DNA from: Bacillus sp. V3-13
GTDB lineage: Bacteria > Bacillota > Bacilli > Bacillales > Cytobacillaceae
NCBI RefSeq assembly: GCF_002860165.1
Contig: NZ_PGUZ01000005.1
Span: 57,021-121,020 of the forward strand
Length of the DNA: 64,000 nt
Reading direction: 5' to 3'
In this document: positions 56,287 through 64,000 of the stretch, in pieces
Layout: each line of letters starts with the position of its first letter
Position numbering within the stretch: position 1 is the first letter of the stretch
Translations under genes and position numbers: made by a program
Notes under the pieces: generated by a model
What the model saw: the letters and a program-made list of their open reading frames with translations, nothing else
What the model was told of the DNA's origin: nothing
Databases searched by the model: none

Positions 56287-56300
56287 ATATGAATTCATAT
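56287..56300. promoter_or_regulatory. 14-bp perfect palindrome upstream of the aldo/keto reductase
   Basis: ATATGAATTCATAT, about 110 nt before the reductase ATG. It could be a regulator's operator; no promoter hexamers are clear around it. Confidence 0.35.
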
Positions 56301-56408
56301 GAATGTTTTCATTAATTAGGATAATGACGTTTAACAGGTCAAACAACCCAACATATGTCGACATCATTTATTAAGTTACCTATTCCAAAAAATTGGAGGG
56401 AGTAAAGC

Positions 56409-57326
56409 ATGAGAACAATAAGACTAGGGAGCAGCTCATTAGAGGTGCCGGTCGTTGCTGTCGGTTGCATGCGTATTAACTCGCTGGATAAAATTGAGGC
56501 TGAGCGCTTTGTCCAAGCATCTTTAGAAGAAGGCGCCAACTTCTTCGACCATGCGGACATATATGGTGGTGGAGAATGCGAGGAAATATTTGCAGATGCC
56601 ATCCACATGAATGCAGATATTCGCGAGAAAATCATTCTGCAGTCCAAATGTGGTATACGCAAAGGAATGTTTGACTTTTCCAAAGCACATATTCTAGAAT
56701 CGGTAGACGGGATTTTGAAACGACTGAAAACCGATTATCTGGACGTTCTGCTTCTGCACCGCCCAGATGCGCTTGTAGAACCGGAAGAAGTAGCAGAGGC
56801 CTTTGATATCCTTGAGAAATCAGGAAAAGTGAGGCATTTTGGCGTCTCCAACCAGAAGCCGATGCAGATAGAGCTGCTAAAGAAATATGTGATGCAGCCC
56901 CTTGTCGCAAACCAGCTGCAATTGAGTATAACTAACGCTACCATGATCTCTAATGGAATCAATGTAAACATGGAAAATAAATCAGCGATAGACCGGGATG
57001 GAAGCGTGCTTGATTATTGCAGACTGAACGATATCACCATTCAACCCTGGTCTCCATTTCAATACGGATTCTTTGAAGGCGTATTCCTTGGAAGCGATAA
57101 GTTCCCGGAATTGAATCAGAAAATCGATGAAATCGCGGAAAAATACGAAGTTAGTAATACAACCATCGCAATTGCGTGGCTTTTACGGCATCCTGCACAA
57201 ATGCAACCGGTCATCGGTACGATGAATGTGGGCAGGTTAAAGGAATGCTGTAAAGCAAGCGAAATTTATCTGACGCGTGAAGAATGGTATAGTATCTATC
57301 GTGCGGCAGGCAATGTCCTCCCGTAA
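56409..57326 (+). CDS. Aldo/keto reductase (YcsN/YdhF type)
   Basis: 305 residues. The catalytic tetrad is visible: Asp and Tyr in FFDHADIYGGG, Lys in ILQSKCGI, His in VLLLHRPDAL. NADPH-binding end: AWLLRHPAQMQPVIGTMNVG. Sequence layout matches YcsN (B. subtilis) and YdhF (E. coli), NADPH-dependent oxidoreductases of unknown physiological substrate. RBS GGAGGGAG before the ATG. Monocistronic. Confidence 0.93.
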   Translation: MRTIRLGSSSLEVPVVAVGCMRINSLDKIEAERFVQASLEEGANFFDHADIYGGGECEEIFADAIHMNADIREKIILQSKCGIRKGMFDFSKAHILESVDGILKRLKTDYLDVLLLHRPDALVEPEEVAEAFDILEKSGKVRHFGVSNQKPMQIELLKKYVMQPLVANQLQLSITNATMISNGINVNMENKSAIDRDGSVLDYCRLNDITIQPWSPFQYGFFEGVFLGSDKFPELNQKIDEIAEKYEVSNTTIAIAWLLRHPAQMQPVIGTMNVGRLKECCKASEIYLTREEWYSIYRAAGNVLP

Positions 57327-57355
57327 ACAGACTTGACTCAAGTATGAAATGAAGA

Positions 57356-57483
57356 GGGCTGTCTAAAAAGTCCATTTTAGAGTAAAATGCACTCAAATTA
57401 AAAACCCAAGAATGTTGATTTATCAGCATTCTTGGGTTTTACTTTTTTAAGAATTCGGCTGAAATACACTTTTGGGACAGCCC
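57356..57483. terminator. Nested double hairpin terminator
   Basis: Inner perfect 14-bp stem AAAACCCAAGAATG/CATTCTTGGGTTTT (57401-57440) with T-rich flank on the plus strand. Outer arms GGGCTGTC (57356-57363) and GACAGCCC (57476-57483) extend imperfectly inward (TAAAAAGT with ACTTTTGG). It ends the aldo/keto reductase unit; the composite structure is unusually large. Confidence 0.7.
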
Positions 57484-57565
57484 CATTTTTTTAACATAAG
57501 ACCAAAAGTAAGGGTCATCCCTTTTGTTTATATAAGGCATGAGCAAGCTATAAAACCTCAAATTT

Positions 57566-57612
57566 CGCCGTTACCTATGATATGGTTTACCTTACGATTC
57601 AAAATGAGGTTT
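57566..57612 (+). repeat. Dispersed repeat, diverged copy 3
   Basis: CCGTTACCTATGATATGG, then TTTACCTTACGATTCAAAATGAGGTTT. Shares the TCAAAATGAGGTT end with the copies at 50235 and 58496. Confidence 0.5.
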
Positions 57613-57701
57613 AGCTGCATCATTTTTCCTTTTTAATTTACTATATTAACTAGTTCCTTTAAATCTATCTCTATCATGTAAAACACTTGGTTAACCTTAC
57701 T

Positions 57702-58370
57702 TTATTTATCTCTATGATATAGATCCCGACTCTTGTAACCCGCTCCAAGAATCATTTTCATTTCCTCGCGTCTTTTTGCTTTTGTGGCCTCTTGTTTAGC
57801 ACTATACACATAACGAGCCCAATCTTTACGATAACCCGGGGTCAGTGATTGATAGAACTCAAGTAAATCTGGAGTATCTTGCAGATCTTTTTCCACTTGT
57901 GGAATCAACGCTATATAATCATCTACACGTTGACTTGCTTTTGTAGATGTTTGATTTCTGTTTCGAGATTCTTCTTTTAGACCGACAACTGTAAAGACAT
58001 CATCTAATCCTACCATCCGCGCAAATTTAATGTTACTTGTCCCAACATAACCGTTTTCATCTGCACCTAACCCATCTAATAATTCATCGCGATGAATAAA
58101 CGTTGGATATACTTTATTCCCCTTTTTTGGATAAGCTAAAAAGATATAGCCGTTTTTATTTAGATAATTTTTTTCGATAACCTTGTTTACGAGTCCTTTT
58201 AAAGACTCCATATCCAACACAAAAGCAAAAATAAGATCATATGTACTATCGGTTAGTTCAGTATCATAATCTGCTAACTCATCTAAATAATCTGCACCAT
58301 CTGGTAAATGCAATACCGCTGCTTTTTTATACTTTTGTAAATTTAGTTTTTCCACTATTGTTTTAGCCAT
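57702..58370 (-). CDS. YdeI-like protein (YdeI/OmpD-associated C-terminal helices), unknown function
   Basis: 222 residues from the second of two adjacent ATGs (58368-58370), 6-7 nt after AGGTGGG; the first ATG is 3 nt nearer. The N-terminal alpha/beta domain reads KLNLQKYKKAAVLHLPDGAD, then YDLIFAFVLDMESL and GYIFLAYPKKGNKVYP. The C-terminal helices (FYQSLTPGYRKDWARYVYSA, then KAKRREEMKMIL) match the end of YdeI-type proteins, which in databases carry bacteriocin-protection labels of weak basis. A 128-bp piece of this gene is duplicated at 47459-47586. Confidence 0.82.
   Translation of the reverse strand: MAKTIVEKLNLQKYKKAAVLHLPDGADYLDELADYDTELTDSTYDLIFAFVLDMESLKGLVNKVIEKNYLNKNGYIFLAYPKKGNKVYPTFIHRDELLDGLGADENGYVGTSNIKFARMVGLDDVFTVVGLKEESRNRNQTSTKASQRVDDYIALIPQVEKDLQDTPDLLEFYQSLTPGYRKDWARYVYSAKQEATKAKRREEMKMILGAGYKSRDLYHRDK
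57781..57908 (-). repeat. 128-bp duplicated fragment (copy B, inside the YdeI-like gene)
   Basis: Differs from 47459-47586 at two positions. This is the parental copy because the reading frame and gene are complete around it. Confidence 0.9.
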
Positions 58371-58495
58371 CATTACCCACCTGTAAAATTTATTCTATTC
58401 CTTCTTCCAGTGTAAAAGTTCCCCTTTTAGTTAGCAACCTTTTGAGTTTTGAAATACAGCAGACTTATAGCTCAAATTGTGATGATTCAATTTTT

Positions 58496-58553
58496 TGTAT
58501 CCGTAATCTATCTTATTTATGAACGGTTCACCGTAATACATCAAAATGAGGTT
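58496..58553 (+). repeat. Dispersed repeat, copy 2
   Basis: TGTATCCGTAATCTATC through TCAAAATGAGGTT, nearly the same as copy 1 with small indels near the centre (GAACGG against GATACGG; CGTAATACATC against CGTGAATAATC). Confidence 0.75.
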
Positions 58554-58630
58554 CTCTTGGATTTTTGAGATAAAACTCACTCCCTTTTAAATAAGATGTC
58601 TTGTCCTTAATCGAGTAACCAGCAAAAGTA

Positions 58631-58819
58631 AAATAAGCGGAGATTTTTCCGTTAGATGCAGAATGGAGCTCATTTCGGGGTAAATAAGGGGAGATTTTCC
58701 GATTAAGCAAAGCAAAATCTCCTAATTTCGAATTTTTTGAGTAAATAAGCGGAATTTCTCCGTCTATTTAAGCTTTTTTTAATAATAATTACTTAATAAG
58801 CGAAATTTTTCCGCCTATT
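58631..58819. repeat. Cluster of four short palindromic repeats
   Basis: Four variants of AATAAGCGGAnATTTTTCCGnTTA at 58631, 58682, 58742 and 58793 (spacing 51, 60 and 51). Each is itself an imperfect inverted repeat (AAGCGGA with TCCGNTT). No coding content is believable here. The remaining parts of 58371-59050 show no gene. Confidence 0.7.
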
Positions 58820-59050
58820 TATCAGATCGGGTGCTTAACCTATCGCTCAACCGATAAGTGCGGGCCCTCTTGATCCTAGATGGGGTAATCAGTAGCTTTT
58901 TATCGACCAGCTTATAAAGATCAAAACGTTACAGCAAATGACAGAAGTTTGGACCCTCTTTTTTAATTGTACAATACTTATTGTCCATCATAATAATGAT
59001 TTCAATTGCTATGTCAAAGTTAATGGAATCTCGTAGAAACCTTGATAAAT

Positions 59051-59081
59051 AAAGAAAAAGACGTATGCCAATTCATACGTC
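59051..59081 (-). terminator. Terminator of the GyrI-like gene
   Basis: Perfect 8-bp stem GACGTATG/CATACGTC, 6-nt loop, followed on the minus strand by TTTTTCTTT. Confidence 0.8.
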
Positions 59082-59150
59082 AATTCTTGTGTCTTTTAAT
59101 AACAAAGCACCCGAAAACGGAAGCCTTTAGGTTTTCTTCATGCAGCCTAT

Positions 59151-59633
59151 TTATTTTTTAATTGGCACATATAAATCCAACCTGCATTTCCCTTCAGGAT
59201 CTTCAGATGGATTATTTATGCTGAATTCGAGGTTATCCCTTTCGTAATCAGCATCATAATCACTATTTGTTATCCATTCACCATACATAAACTTATAGGC
59301 AAGATTCAATTTTTCAGGTGTATCATAAAATGGATACAAGGCATAAAGCCCACCCGCTAGCTTTCTAAATTGAATGCCATCCTCACGATGTTTCTCCTTT
59401 TCAAAACCTTCCGGAATCGTTACACAGGCATCGTGACGACAATTTTCGCTTTCTACTAAATCTGGGTTATCTAACGATATACCGATGATGTTTTGTTTAG
59501 GTGGATAAAGGCTATTCCGAACTGCCCAATTCATCAATTGTCCCCAATGTTCTGGTGCTGGTTCAAAGTAACTTCCAATCCGTCGAAAAAAAGCTACTTC
59601 ATATTCAGGCAATTCCTTTATGGAGATATTCAT
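59151..59633 (-). CDS. Stand-alone GyrI-like small-molecule-binding protein
   Basis: 160 residues from the ATG at 59631-59633, 9 nt after AGGAG; a TTG three codons upstream is against the RBS. The fold pattern is the duplicated beta-alpha-beta-beta of GyrI/SbmC: ISIKELPEYEVAFFRRIGSY, then IIGISLDNPDLVESENCRHD, CVTIPEGFE, and an end LEFSINNPSEDPEGKCRLDL. In many regulators this domain is fused to an AraC or MerR DNA-binding part; here it is alone, so it may buffer a toxic small molecule. Monocistronic with its own terminator. Confidence 0.85.
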   Translation of the reverse strand: MNISIKELPEYEVAFFRRIGSYFEPAPEHWGQLMNWAVRNSLYPPKQNIIGISLDNPDLVESENCRHDACVTIPEGFEKEKHREDGIQFRKLAGGLYALYPFYDTPEKLNLAYKFMYGEWITNSDYDADYERDNLEFSINNPSEDPEGKCRLDLYVPIKK

Positions 59634-60465
59634 ATATATCAACTCCTAAAATGTTAATATTTACCTAAAATTAATTTCTCTATCCATAAAGAAAATTCCT
59701 TCCTATTACGTAACGACATCCTTACCGCCTATTTATCTCGCACATCTTTTCTATTAACCTTTTTACCAATATCTGTCGATAAATATTAGCTATTTTACAG
59801 AATTATGTACAATATTCCCCAGAAAATGATAGGATTCTTAGCTATCTCCAGCATTCTACAATGTTTTCTATTTTCCAACATGACTCAAACGTTTGATTAA
59901 AAACCAAGTTCCCCCTTTAAAGAAGCGAATTCTGTCTTCCTTCACGAAAACTTTATGTCGAGGAATGGGTTAGGTTCTTATTCCCCAACTACCGGTAAGA
60001 AATGCTTTGACCAGAGACAGAGATTGGATCGTGTCCCCCCAAATTCATAATTACCCTTACCGAATTTAGTATCGGCTCCACCTTCGCCCAATACCATGAT
60101 AGCCACGCTTGCCACCCCCACTAATCACTACTTTACCTCATGATTGTTAACAAATTATTGAATATTTGTTTTAGAATTGTTAAGCCTTTATGAAAGAAAG
60201 ATTACCTTAGAAGGAACTGAACAGGCACTCCCAACTACTAAGCCTTAAGTCGTAGAAAAAATTCGGTCTCCCCATAACGAGGTAAATATGGCATATTTAG
60301 ATAGCGAAGCAAGAAACGTTAGTAGCTTAAAAGCACTATAAACAAAGGCGGTGTTGACCACATTTTATTAAAAAATTGTAAATTTATAGAAAAAATTAAC
60401 TTCAAGCTACTAAATCATGGTACGATTTTACTCGGGTTTCAGATCAAAGAGGAGGAGATATTCCT
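59634..60465. other. Long intergenic region before the RND pump
   Basis: 830 nt without a credible gene. It holds a 12-bp palindrome TCAAACGTTTGA (59885-59896), a short minus-strand open piece around 60030-60130 (ASVAIMVLGEGGADTKFGKG) that may be gene debris, and a 16-codon frame near 60286 with RBS GAGG (MAYLDSEARNVSSLKAL). The pump's RBS GAGGAGG is at its end. No regulator gene is seen. Confidence 0.35.
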
Positions 60466-63400
60466 ATGTCAGTTTTCACCAAATGGGCTTTTCGAAATAA
60501 AGCCGCTGTCTCATTAATGACGATTTTAATTTTAGTCATTGGGGTGGTCAGTTATTTCCGCTTACCGATGGAGTTCCTGCCATCAGCCGATAATCCACAA
60601 GTAACGATCATTACAATGGGGCAAGGAACCGATTCAAAAACAATGGAAAATGAGGTAACTTCGCCAATCGAGCGAGTGGTTACTGGAATAAAAGGAAAAA
60701 AATCTGTCTATTCCACGACAGGAGACGGCTTTTCTAAAGTAGATTTATTTTTCGAAGCTGGTTCCGACATGAAACAGGCAAAAATAGACGTTCAAGAGGC
60801 TTTATCAAATGTGGCACTCCCAGCCTACATAGCCAAGCCAATCATTTCGCAGCTCAATACCTCCATGATTCCTATCTCAAACATCGCTGTAACGTTTAAA
60901 GATGGCCTCACCACTGAAAACCTGGAATTTATTAAAGAAAAAATCGAACCGTTATACAAGGATATTGACGGTGTTGCCCAAGTTCAAACTTACGGATTAG
61001 TTGACCCCGTTATCTCTGTAAAAATCGATCATCAAAAACTGGCCGAAAACCAAGTTTCCCTTGAGGCCCTTATGGGCATTCTTCAAGGACAAAACACGGC
61101 CGTTGCCGTCGGTGAAAAGACGATTGACGGAAAAACAAGCAATATTAAGGTGATTGGCGACCTAACCAGTCTGGATAAACTTAAAAGCTTGCCCATCGTA
61201 CCAAATGTCACCCTTGAGGATATCGCAACCATCCAAGAAACAATGCCATCCAATTTCATTAACCGTTTTAACGGCAATGAAGCATTAAGCATCAGCATTA
61301 CGAAGGACAGTAATTCAAATGCTGTGACGATTAGTAAAGAAATCGAAAAAGTAACAAAAGAAATTAACAAAAAATACGATACTCAGGAATCCACAGTATA
61401 TGTGGCTTCTGCTGATATGGTTGAAACATCGGTTCATACGATGGTGAAAGAAGTTCTTCTGGGTGCTTTATTTGCCACCATCGTGATTATGATCTTTTTA
61501 CGGAATATCCGGACGACGTTTATTACGATTGTGTCGATTCCGTTATCACTTTGCTTTACCTTGTTCTTGTTGGCCCAATCAGGCGTAACGTTAAATATTT
61601 TAACACTTGGCGGGGTTGCTGTTGCCGTTGGACGGCTTGTGGATGATAGTATCGTGGTCATTGAAAATATTTACCGCAAAATGCAAACAGAGAAGTTATC
61701 AGCGAAAATGGTGATTGATGCAACGAAACAAGTCGGCGTGGCGATTACGGCCTCCACGTTAACAACCGTCGCCGTGTTCCTGCCAATGAGCTTGTTAAAT
61801 GGTGGGCTGCAAGAATTCCTTTTACCATTCGCCTTAACGGTTACGTATTCGCTATTGGCCTCTCTACTAGTGGCCTTGACCGTGGTTCCGTTAATGAGTG
61901 CCGGTTTGTTGAAAAATACAAAGCTTCCGGAACATAAGCCGGCGGTCCGCTTTCCAAAAGCTGTCGCGTGGTCTCTCAATCATAAATGGATTGTATTTAC
62001 GATTTCGATTCTGTTGTTTGCCGGATCAATTGGTGCTTATTTTGTCGTACCGAAGGGCGCCGTTGACAATTCTTCTGCCGACTTTGTCACAGCTACCTTG
62101 AAATATCCAAATGAAACACCTTTTGAAACGGTTAAAGAAAAGGCCATTGAGCTTGAAAATTCAATCGCTGAAATGGATGAAGTCAAATATGTCTTCAACC
62201 AAGTCGGTTCTTCGGCTGATTCTGCTCAATTTGGTGAAATCGGCTCTCCAACCGAAGCCGTCATCAGTATTTTATTAAAAGATAAAGACGATACGGATAA
62301 GATTTTAGATGAAATCGAAAAGAAAAAGGATCAGTATCAGGATGCCGTCTTAGAGGTTACCACTGCTTCCTTTATGATGGGTGGATCATCAACCGCAATT
62401 ACCATAGATGTCATTGGGGAAGATCTCGATCAGCTGGAAACCGTGGCAAACAATATTAAAGAGGAAGTTTCCGACATTGACGGAGTGGAAAAAGTAACAA
62501 CCAACCAGGATGAAAAGAAAACCGTCTATTCGTTAGTGGTTGACCCTGAAAAAGGTAATTCCGGCCAAATCGCCCAGCAGCTTGGAGTCATGTTAAATCA
62601 GACTCCGCTTGGAACGATTGCCTTAAATGAAAAACAAACGAATGTTGTTCTTGAACCTTTGCTTAACACAGAAACACCGGACGACTTGAAAAATATTCCG
62701 ATTATGACCGAAGCCGGCATGGTACCAGTGTCTGAAGTCGCAACTTTACAAAAGGCTGAGAGCTCCACCAGCCAATTCCATAAGGATGGCGAAACGTACC
62801 TTCGAATCACTGCAACCGTAGACCCAGCTAAACTTTCGGAGATTTCAACCAAGATCAACCTGGAGGTTTTTGGTGATAAAAAAGACAATAAAGGAATGGA
62901 CCTGCCGGAGGATGTAGAGGTTCTCGTTGGCGGAGCAAGCGCGCAGCAGGCAGAAGACTTTACCGACCTATTCTTAACGATGCTCGTGTCGATCGGAATC
63001 GTGTTCTTGATCATGGTCATCACGTTTAAATCAATCAAAGCACCAATCGCGATTCTAACCTCTCTACCGCTTGCCGCGATCGGAGCGATTTTAGGCATCC
63101 TAGTCAGCCGGATCTCGGTTGATATCACAGCACTGCTTGGGGCATTAATGCTGATTGGGATTGTCGTAACCAATGCGATCGTTCTGATCGATCGTGTCAG
63201 ACAAAACGAGGAAAAAATGAGCATTCGCGAAGCGTTGGTGGAAGCATCCGCAACAAGAATGCGACCAATCTTCATGACGGCCGTGGCAACGATATGTGCA
63301 ATGCTACCATTGTTATTTAAAGCATCGCAGACAGGAAGCTTAGTTTCTCAAAGCTTGGCGGTAGTCGTCATTGGCGGACTCGCGCTCGCGACACTCTTGA

Positions 63401-63501
63401 CGTTAATTGTCATTCCGTGTGTGTATGAGTTACTTTATTTTAAAAAATCTAAGAAACAAAGAATGGCTGTGGAAACTGCTGAGCGGGCGATTGAAATGTA
63501 A
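60466..63501 (+). CDS. RND efflux transporter permease (SwrC/YerP-like)
   Basis: 1011 residues with the two-fold RND architecture: TM1 at residues about 14-32 (VSLMTILILVIGVVSYF), a large extracytoplasmic loop with QVTIITMGQGTDSKTMENEV, six helices from about 325, a second loop, and six helices from about 840. The proton-relay Asp pair lies in GGVAVAVGRLVDDSIVVIEN. In Gram-positives such pumps (SwrC in B. subtilis exports surfactin) work without an outer-membrane channel. Its substrate is unknown. Single gene with its own terminator; no TetR regulator adjacent. Confidence 0.93.
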   Translation: MSVFTKWAFRNKAAVSLMTILILVIGVVSYFRLPMEFLPSADNPQVTIITMGQGTDSKTMENEVTSPIERVVTGIKGKKSVYSTTGDGFSKVDLFFEAGSDMKQAKIDVQEALSNVALPAYIAKPIISQLNTSMIPISNIAVTFKDGLTTENLEFIKEKIEPLYKDIDGVAQVQTYGLVDPVISVKIDHQKLAENQVSLEALMGILQGQNTAVAVGEKTIDGKTSNIKVIGDLTSLDKLKSLPIVPNVTLEDIATIQETMPSNFINRFNGNEALSISITKDSNSNAVTISKEIEKVTKEINKKYDTQESTVYVASADMVETSVHTMVKEVLLGALFATIVIMIFLRNIRTTFITIVSIPLSLCFTLFLLAQSGVTLNILTLGGVAVAVGRLVDDSIVVIENIYRKMQTEKLSAKMVIDATKQVGVAITASTLTTVAVFLPMSLLNGGLQEFLLPFALTVTYSLLASLLVALTVVPLMSAGLLKNTKLPEHKPAVRFPKAVAWSLNHKWIVFTISILLFAGSIGAYFVVPKGAVDNSSADFVTATLKYPNETPFETVKEKAIELENSIAEMDEVKYVFNQVGSSADSAQFGEIGSPTEAVISILLKDKDDTDKILDEIEKKKDQYQDAVLEVTTASFMMGGSSTAITIDVIGEDLDQLETVANNIKEEVSDIDGVEKVTTNQDEKKTVYSLVVDPEKGNSGQIAQQLGVMLNQTPLGTIALNEKQTNVVLEPLLNTETPDDLKNIPIMTEAGMVPVSEVATLQKAESSTSQFHKDGETYLRITATVDPAKLSEISTKINLEVFGDKKDNKGMDLPEDVEVLVGGASAQQAEDFTDLFLTMLVSIGIVFLIMVITFKSIKAPIAILTSLPLAAIGAILGILVSRISVDITALLGALMLIGIVVTNAIVLIDRVRQNEEKMSIREALVEASATRMRPIFMTAVATICAMLPLLFKASQTGSLVSQSLAVVVIGGLALATLLTLIVIPCVYELLYFKKSKKQRMAVETAERAIEM

Positions 63502-63527
63502 GGGTTCTAGCTTTCGGGTAGAAAAAT

Positions 63528-63572
63528 AGACCGTACAAATGATGAGGGCATTCTCATTTGTGCGGTCTTTCC
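63528..63572 (+). terminator. Terminator of the RND pump gene
   Basis: Fifteen-bp stem (AGACCGTACAAATGA with TCATTTGTGCGGTCT, one G-U pair) followed by TTCCTTTATTTT. Confidence 0.88.
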
Positions 63573-63583
63573 TTTATTTTGGG

Positions 63584-63635
63584 CTATCCGCTAGTATTTT
63601 CCGCTATCCGCAACTATTTTCCGCTATCCGCCACT
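63584..63635 (+). repeat. 20-bp tandem repeat, about 2.6 copies
   Basis: Units CTATCCGCTAGTATTTTCCG (63584), CTATCCGCAACTATTTTCCG (63604) and a partial CTATCCGCCACT (63624). Sits between two terminators. Confidence 0.85.
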
Positions 63636-63673
63636 AATAAAATAAAGGCAACCGAGGTTGCCTTTATTTTATT
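63636..63673. terminator. Very long perfect hairpin, bidirectional terminator
   Basis: Eighteen-bp perfect arms (AATAAAATAAAGGCAACC and its complement) with only GA between them; A/T-rich outer part gives tails on both strands. Confidence 0.82.
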
Positions 63674-63881
63674 ACTGATTCTCTTTCACGTTCGACGAAC
63701 TTTGGATGTTGACCGGTATTAAATACCTCTTTATGTCATCAATGATTTCTCTTATTTCATTTACAACTCGATTTCGCTGCCTAACGAATAAGGTTATGGT
63801 GAACAGAAATTCTTCAGGCGATGTATTGCTTCGATAGATGCCTTTCACCTTTGCTAAGCCTGGGTAAGGTCGAAACGGTGT
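63672..63881 (-). pseudogene. Open-frame remnant, unknown
   Basis: Minus-strand frame PGLAKVKGIYRSNTSPEEFL, then TITLFVRQRNRVVNEIREII and DDIKRYLIPVNIQSSSN, ending at TAA inside the long hairpin. Composition is clearly coding-like, but there is no start or RBS and the frame is closed upstream by a stop. Probably the end of a truncated gene. A GTG at residue 16 could open a 54-residue protein. Confidence 0.45.
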
Positions 63882-63946
63882 TTATTGCAAAATAAAAGTA
63901 CAGAGGTTTGCGAGGAATTTGTGCAGAACTTAACTGCATAAGAAAA

Positions 63947-63977
63947 ACCGGGCGAAAACCATGCCCGGTCCTTTTTT
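63947..63977. terminator. Hairpin terminator near the window end
   Basis: ACCGGGC, 9-nt loop, GCCCGGT, then CCTTTTTTG on the plus strand and TTTTTCTT on the minus strand. It probably closes a gene beyond the window. Confidence 0.75.
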
Positions 63978-64000
63978 GTTTAGAGGAAATCCGGTAGTTT

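Noticed and set aside
58528..58710. 60-codon minus-strand ORF
   Set aside because: Made of the short palindromic repeat and the dispersed repeat; no RBS.
58631..58819. Possible CRISPR array
   Set aside because: Only four diverged repeats, irregular spacing, each repeat palindromic along its whole length, and no cas genes in the window.

Overview
The window looks like a chromosomal segment of a low-to-mid GC Bacillaceae species (Bacillus sensu lato). The evidence is strong GGAGG-type ribosome binding sites, Rho-independent terminators after most transcription units, LXG-type polymorphic toxin genes, and B. subtilis-style regulatory sites: a SigB-like promoter, a PhoP box, CIRCE and a cre site. 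No rRNA, tRNA or CRISPR array was seen.

Layout. 0-1 kb: polar amino-acid ABC importer (binding protein, start of the permease). 1.2-4.1 kb: a small glycine-rich membrane protein, a coiled-coil protein and a membrane-anchored polysaccharide deacetylase. 4.2-8.5 kb (minus): an LXG toxin operon (two small helper proteins, a toxin with a glycine-zipper C-terminus, an unknown 276-residue protein) followed by three tandem copies of a small membrane protein, probably immunity, of which only the middle copy is intact. 8.8-13.2 kb: large catalase behind a SigB-like promoter, then Tat-exported PhoX phosphatase and TatA behind a PhoP box. 13.8-17.6 kb: potABCD. 17.7-20.5 kb: cupin, zinc metallopeptidase and FAD amine oxidase. 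20.5-23.1 kb: htpG under a perfect CIRCE, divergent from hsp20. 24-25.2 kb: a frameshifted sulfite-oxidase-like gene.

25.3-37.5 kb (minus) is a galactoside utilisation locus: an AraC-type response regulator and YesM-type kinase, an ABC sugar importer with a cre site inside its promoter, beta-galactosidase and alpha-galactosidase. Together these would sense, import and hydrolyse galactosides.

37.5-51 kb is a defence and accessory island. It holds a decayed AbiEii nucleotidyltransferase gene, a decayed RelBE/ParDE-like pair, a complete four-gene Wadjet anti-plasmid SMC system (jetABCD, closest to the DUF2397/2398/2399 type), recombination scars, a decayed secreted-protein/lipoprotein cluster, an IS remnant and a retropepsin-like protease pair. 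51.2-56.1 kb is a short-chain fatty-acid (ato) locus with a deletion junction: a kinase missing its N-terminus abuts an atoA missing its N-terminus, next to a frameshifted atoC, while thiolase and atoE are intact. 56.4-64 kb holds an aldo/keto reductase, a YdeI-like protein that donated a 128-bp fragment found 10 kb away, repeat-rich intergenic DNA, a GyrI-like protein and an RND efflux pump.

At least seven genes are broken by single indels or stops. Several indels fall in homopolymers, so some may be sequencing errors rather than real decay.
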